64,000 nt of DNA, from NCBI GenBank assembly GCA_022410635.1, contig JAJVDF010000029.1:1509288-1573287 (forward strand). The letters are read 5' to 3'. The position numbers and the translations under genes are program-made. The notes under the pieces are model-generated. The model saw only the letters and a list, made by a program, of their open reading frames with translations, was not told the origin of the DNA and did no database searches. The stretch comes from Tretioscincus oriximinensis. Taxonomy: Eukaryota > Chordata > Lepidosauria > Squamata > Gymnophthalmidae. This document shows, piece after piece, positions 59,745 through 64,000 of this stretch. Every line of letters begins with the position of its first letter. Within the stretch, counting starts at the first letter, position 1.

Positions 59745-59806
59745 TTGAGCGAGACAGAATGGTGGACTGTGTTGGCTTAATTCAACATTGCTCCTCTTAT
59801 GTTCTA
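59745..59806 (+). mobile_element. CR1 LINE 3' tip
   Basis: GACAGAATGGTGGACTGTGT and GCTCCTCTTATGTTCTAAG match the sense-strand end of the CR1 family seen antisense elsewhere. About 60 bases remain. Confidence 0.7.
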
Positions 59807-62377
59807 AGCTTTATCTCTTAATGAAGACCTATACTGAAAATATGTTGGGCAGAAAAAAAATCTAAGCATTTTCACTATTGCCACACAAAATGTTCTGAGG
59901 TTCTTTCTGTGCTGATGTTATAACATAGCAAAAAATTTAATGCGTTACGTTCTCAGCAAGGCATATTTTTTTTTGTAGAAAAAAGCAATCAGTTCTAATT
60001 GCAACACAGATTAATTTTAGGAAAACAGATTAAAGGGAGCAGAANGCATCAAACATACTATATCAGTTCCAAGAAATGCAATGATGAAAATAATTTCCTT
60101 TTAAGGAGGAAATTTCCTTTTCCCTTTTCCTACTTAATTTTAAGGAGGCTGTCAAAGAGCTATTAGAGAAAATAGTGTACTGGTGATATCTTCTCAATGG
60201 ATCTCACTTTGAAGTCATGTAATTCCATTTTTTTAAAGTTTTGGGGAAATTCTGTGTAGCTACTCCTAGTTTGTTTTTATTGCTAGATTTACGAGCATTC
60301 ATTTCATCTAATATTCTGTTTATTATAAATATCTTATACAGCATCAAGATATTAAAGATTATATTATACATTAAAATAATTTCTGTTAATGTTTTTGCTT
60401 TGCACATCTTGACAAATATTTGAAAATATTTCTATCTTATGAGATCAGCATTTGTTGGACTAATGTGTCAAATATCAAATGCCCAACTTCAGAAATAAAA
60501 AATCAATGGCATCCTTTTTCCAAATTTCAAAACAAAATCCTGAATTTCTTATCATTCACAACATATAGTTGACCTTTATCATTTCAATTAGAAGAGAAAA
60601 TGATATTCAAAGAAACCCAAAATGTATGACCCAAAGTCCATGGCACTGGTAGCCTATTTTTATGTCTTTGATACCATCAGGATAACTTAAATATTAAATA
60701 ATCTATAATTTTCTAGGTTTTTTAAAATAAAACCATAATATAAATACTTTTCTATGCACATAGTAGCATGTAGAACAGCTTGAATTTCAAGTTAACAAAT
60801 CAAATTTCCACCAAAGATCTAAAATTGAGAAGGTGGGGGAAACTAGATAATAGGCTATATGTTAGGAGGCAACAGTTTTCGATGCCCTTGACACAGCACA
60901 ATACTGATAAATCTAATATTCTCTCTAAAGTGTCTCTCTGCATTATGATGCTGTCACCTTCTTGTTCTCTTATGTTTCTCTTTTCTATTCATTCACTGTC
61001 ACATTCAGTGGAGCTGATCAACTTTTTCTCTACTAGCTCAAGCAGTGTAGGGAGATTTTTCTTTTACAGCTGTCAAATCACGAAAGGATGTAGATTTCAA
61101 AAGCAGTTCTACCATACATCTTAAGATGACAGGATATACATGGGGTAGGAAACATACAAGAAAGAGAAAAACCTTGCAAGAATGGCAACATAAGCATTAC
61201 AGAAATGTATGTATTTATAGTTCATATTTCAAGACGTTTATTCAATAAGAGCAGGATTGCCATAATACAACATTCTAAAACCAGGCAAAATCTACAGCCC
61301 CTTTTGTCCTGTTCCCCTGCTCCAACTCTGCTGTGTCAAAAATTGCAGACAATCCTAAATAGCAAGAATCTAGTAAAAACAAAAATATCNATTTTATCCT
61401 GTATATTTACTAAAAGCTATTTGCATTTATAGTATTTCAAACTTTAGCTCTCCTGTCACCAGAAAATGGTGGTCCTTAGTGGTATGTATCTTTTGTAAAA
61501 ATGAAAATTCACAGGTGCTGCATAGTGCTAAGATGGAAAATAAAAAAGAATGACTGATGAAGAAGGCTGAATGTAATTCCCAAGTGGATATCTAGGCGAG
61601 ATGGAACACAGAGAAGTCTGATTGGAGAGCCAGGGCTAACGACTGGGGTTAATGATGGTGCCAATCACTGTTGAACAGCTTAACTCATAACTGCATTGTT
61701 ACGTCTGGTTGCATTGTCCCCACTCTATTTTCTGGAGCCATATGGCTCCAACTATTTTATCTGACTGCCCTCAAACCTGAATATCTTAGAAGAATTACTA
61801 GCATTGTTATTTGCATTAAAATAAACAAAATCCAAAAATGCTAAAAATAGGTTCAGGGACAAAGATGAGAAGTGGAAAGCAGGGATAAGGTTATAAAAAA
61901 ATATCCAAAGCTCTGAATATCTCACAGAACACTGTTCAACCCATCATCTGAAAATGGTAGGAATATGGCACAACTGCAAACCTACCAAGACATGGCCATC
62001 CACCTAAACTGACAGCCAGGGCAAGGACAGTACTAATCAGAGAAGCCTCCAAGGGGCCCAGGATCACTCTGGAGTAACTGTAGAGATCTACAGTTCAGGT
62101 GGGAGAATCTCTCTACAGGACAACTATTCGTCATGAACTCCACAAAGCTGGCCTTTATGGAATAGTGGAAAAGAACAAAGGCATTTTTTAACGAATGTGT
62201 AAGAATAAATTGCAGTTTGTCACAAGCCATGTAGGAGACACAGCAAACATGTGGAAGAAGGTGCTCTTATCAGACAGAGCAAAGTTTAAGTTTTGAGCCT
62301 AAATGCAAAACGTGATGTGTGGTGGAAAAATAACGCTGCACATCACCATGAACATACCATCCCTACCATGAAACCTT

Positions 62378-62614
62378 ATGGTGGCAAAATCATGCTGTGG
62401 GGATGCTTTTCTTCAACAGGGACAGGGGAAGCTGATCAGAGTTGATAGGAAGAATGATAGAGCTAAATATAGGCTAATCCTGGAGGAAAACCTAGAGCCT
62501 GCAAAAGATTTGAGACCGGGGCAGTGGTTCACCTTTCAGCAGGGAAATGACCTTAAACATACAGCAAGAGTTACAATGGCATGGTTATCAGCACAAAGCA
62601 TATTCGTGCATTAG
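62378..62614 (+). pseudogene. Tc1 transposase remnant
   Basis: This is the longest surviving frame of the relic. Towards its end it reads KLIRVDRKNDRAKYRLILEE, then LRPGQWFTFQQGNDLKHTAR. In intact relatives the last motif is QQDND followed by PKH, where the first Asp is catalytic. Here it is Gly, so the enzyme is dead. An extra G in the run at 62425-62428 shifts the frame relative to the upstream MLWGCFSS region, and stop codons follow HGGKI-type sequence and the VH end. No full frame survives. Confidence 0.8.
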
Positions 62615-62777
62615 AAAAGATCCAGACCTAAAACTCACTGATAATCTATGGCAAGACCTGAAAATTGCTAAACACAGTTGTTCTCCATCCAATCTGACTG
62701 AGTTTGAGGTACTTTGAAAAAAGAATGGGTAAACATTTCAACCTCTAGAAGCACAAAGCTGCTAGAGATACCCCAAA

Positions 62778-63062
62778 GGCACGAATGGCTCAGTGGCTAA
62801 GGAGATGGTCTTCCATCTGGGAGATCGGGTTTCGAAGCCCTGTGTCCGACGTGGGAAGGCATGAGTGCCTTCCACTAGCCTGCAGCTCTAGCCAACTCAG
62901 CTATTTGAAAGAGATGCAAATTTGTAATCTGCATATCAATTCGATAAATACCATCATTAACCTGATGGATAAATTGGAATAAGATTAAGTCTTCAGGCAA
63001 AAATTAACCCTGTAAGCCGCTCTGGAAAAGAGCAGAGTATAAAAACTCAATTCTTCTTCTAC
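62778..63062 (+). mobile_element. tRNA-derived SINE inserted in the Tc1 relic
   Basis: It has the best-preserved tRNA-like head of the four copies: A-box region TGGCTCAGTGGCTAAGG and B-box region GGGTTTCGAAGCCC. The body has CTCTAGCCAACTCAGCTATT, the 3' end is GTAAGCCGCTCTGG, and the tail CAATTCTTCTTCT. The Tc1 sequence resumes just after it, so the SINE is the younger insertion. Confidence 0.88.
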
Positions 63063-64000
63063 TTGCAGTAGCAATTGCAGCAAAAGGTGATCCTACAAAG
63101 TAGTGACTCAGTAGGGCTGAATACAAACGCATGTCACACTTCCAGATTTTTATTTTGCAAGGCCCCTTACCGACCAAACTTTTAACAAGCATCATCTATC
63201 CTGAACAAGGCATGGATTAAGTAAGAGAATTGAAAAAGATGTCCCATGGTCCAGGGATAAGTAAATAAGATCATGGAAGTGTGCAGAGGGCACACCCACA
63301 AAATGGAGTACACTTTGGGGTATAAATAAAAACATTTTTGAGCCTCCCAAAATTCCAGATACTATCAAAGAATGTTTCTTTTAAAATTGATTTCTGTAGT
63401 AATAGATTTCAGTGTTTTCCTAAAAATGTAGACTTTACTTAAATCACAGACATTCTTCTATCATAATCTTTAGAAAGAGTCACAAACATATTCAAAGCAT
63501 TGTCATGAGTTCCTTTGTGATGTCATTTAATGTAATCAGAGAGAATGACATGTATAGAATGCAAAACAGTGGTGGATTTAATAATCTTAATCATTTTACA
63601 AAATTCCTACCATACAGTAGAGAGGTTGCTAGGTAATGTATATATTGAATTGCCACAATAGGGGGGCACATTACCATGTAAGACAAACTCCAGTTTGACA
63701 TTCTATGCTAGTTTCTGAATTGTAATTAAAATTGGTCTGACAAGAACTATTTTAAATATTGTCCTACAATTCTGAATTGATATATTATAGCAAAAGAAAT
63801 TATCTCACAGAACTTAAAACATCATGAACATTTATATTACTTCACACAATCATCTTTAGCCCCTTTTTGATTACATACTGGTTTTAGTTTCTGTTTTCAT
63901 TTGCACATCTCCCTTATTAAAATGAAAAAAGAAAACACCCTGGAAATCTGGACAGCTTTGTTGGCTGTGAATTTAAGACTTGTTTTCTTTTTTGACAAAA

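Larger units (their letters stand above)
61850..63170 (+). mobile_element. Decayed Tc1 transposon, interrupted by a SINE
   Basis: A different Tc1 family from the 27.5 kb copy. Recognisable in order on the plus strand: AAATATCCAAAGCTCTGAA, the HTH region (GGAATATGGCACAACTGCAA), GAGATCTACAGTTCAGGTGG, the catalytic region at 62370-62600, and the 3' part CAGCAAAAGGTGATCCTAC (63078-63096). Terminal repeats are not identifiable, so the ends are approximate. A SINE (62778-63062) splits it near the C-terminus. Confidence 0.85.
44449..64000 (-). other. ZFAND3: ZFAND3 intron 2 (3' part)
   Basis: Everything upstream of exon 3 in this window appears to be intron. The small exon 2 (about 43 bases coding for the C-x2-C end of the A20 finger) was looked for on the minus strand and not found. 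Human ZFAND3 also has very long early introns. The stretches 46150-48520, 50110-51670, 52580-55370, 55620-59100, 59810-61840 and 63180-64000 show no gene or nameable element. 46150-46620 is somewhat GC-richer and bounded by TAGGCTGCA-like motifs, perhaps an old transposon. Confidence 0.75.

Noticed and set aside
59105..59748. Mirror-image frames on both strands sharing peptide segments such as KNAWVCDRRT
   Set aside because: The similarity on opposite strands is produced by the long hairpin of the foldback element, not by duplicated genes.
62778..62850. tRNA gene
   Set aside because: The A- and B-box motifs are those of a SINE head; it continues directly into the shared SINE body and does not form a proper tRNA cloverleaf end.
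44449..64000. ZFAND3 exon 2
   Set aside because: I looked for the reverse complement of the short exon coding for NLCSKCFA and found no match with splice sites. It is presumably to the right of the window.

Overview
The window is a stretch of vertebrate nuclear DNA, most likely from a squamate reptile. It is AT-rich, carries about sixty scattered single N bases, and is full of reptile-type repeats: CR1 LINE 3' ends, tRNA-derived SINEs with a TTC tail, hAT and Tc1/mariner elements, and a Ty3/gypsy chromovirus. Only one protein-coding gene can be supported. It is ZFAND3 (A20/AN1-type zinc-finger protein 3), on the minus strand. Its last four coding exons lie at 44269-44448 (exon 3), 34183-34248 (exon 4), 26991-27161 (exon 5) and 8065-8219 (exon 6 with the stop codon). 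All have canonical GT/AG borders, and they join in frame into the familiar C-terminal protein ending in the AN1 zinc finger. Exons 1-2, with most of the A20 finger, must lie beyond the right edge. Species-level identity is not resolvable by eye.

Layout. 1-8064 is downstream flank and 3' UTR: a hAT-like element split by a SINE (242-920), a palindromic Tc1 MITE (3198-3275), a second SINE (4622-4918) and candidate polyadenylation signals near 6432-6441. 8220-26990 is intron 5: CR1 pieces, two hAT elements (13990-14211, 15142-15596), a GC-rich segment followed by a 730-base polypurine tract (17640-18370), an internally deleted chromovirus with both LTRs (21041-22575), and a multi-hairpin hAT element with a clean 8-base target duplication (23138-23908). 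27162-34182 is intron 4: a nearly intact Tc1 transposon (27475-29223) with a palindromic insertion inside it, then an unclassified GC-rich LTR-like segment (29775-31190). 34249-44268 is intron 3, mostly plain AT-rich sequence with one MITE. 44449-64000 is the 3' part of intron 2: CR1 pieces, two MITEs with CAGRTGAAAC ends, another palindromic Tc1 MITE, two SINEs, a foldback hAT-like element (59111-59648), and a decayed Tc1 copy interrupted by a SINE.

The window holds no operon, RNA gene, CRISPR array or prokaryotic feature. The most interesting material is the structure of the mobile elements. The chromovirus has a primer-binding site that pairs with its own predicted transcript start (self-priming). 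Several DNA transposons are built as serial hairpins. One Tc1 family appears both as a near-complete element and as bare back-to-back terminal repeats.
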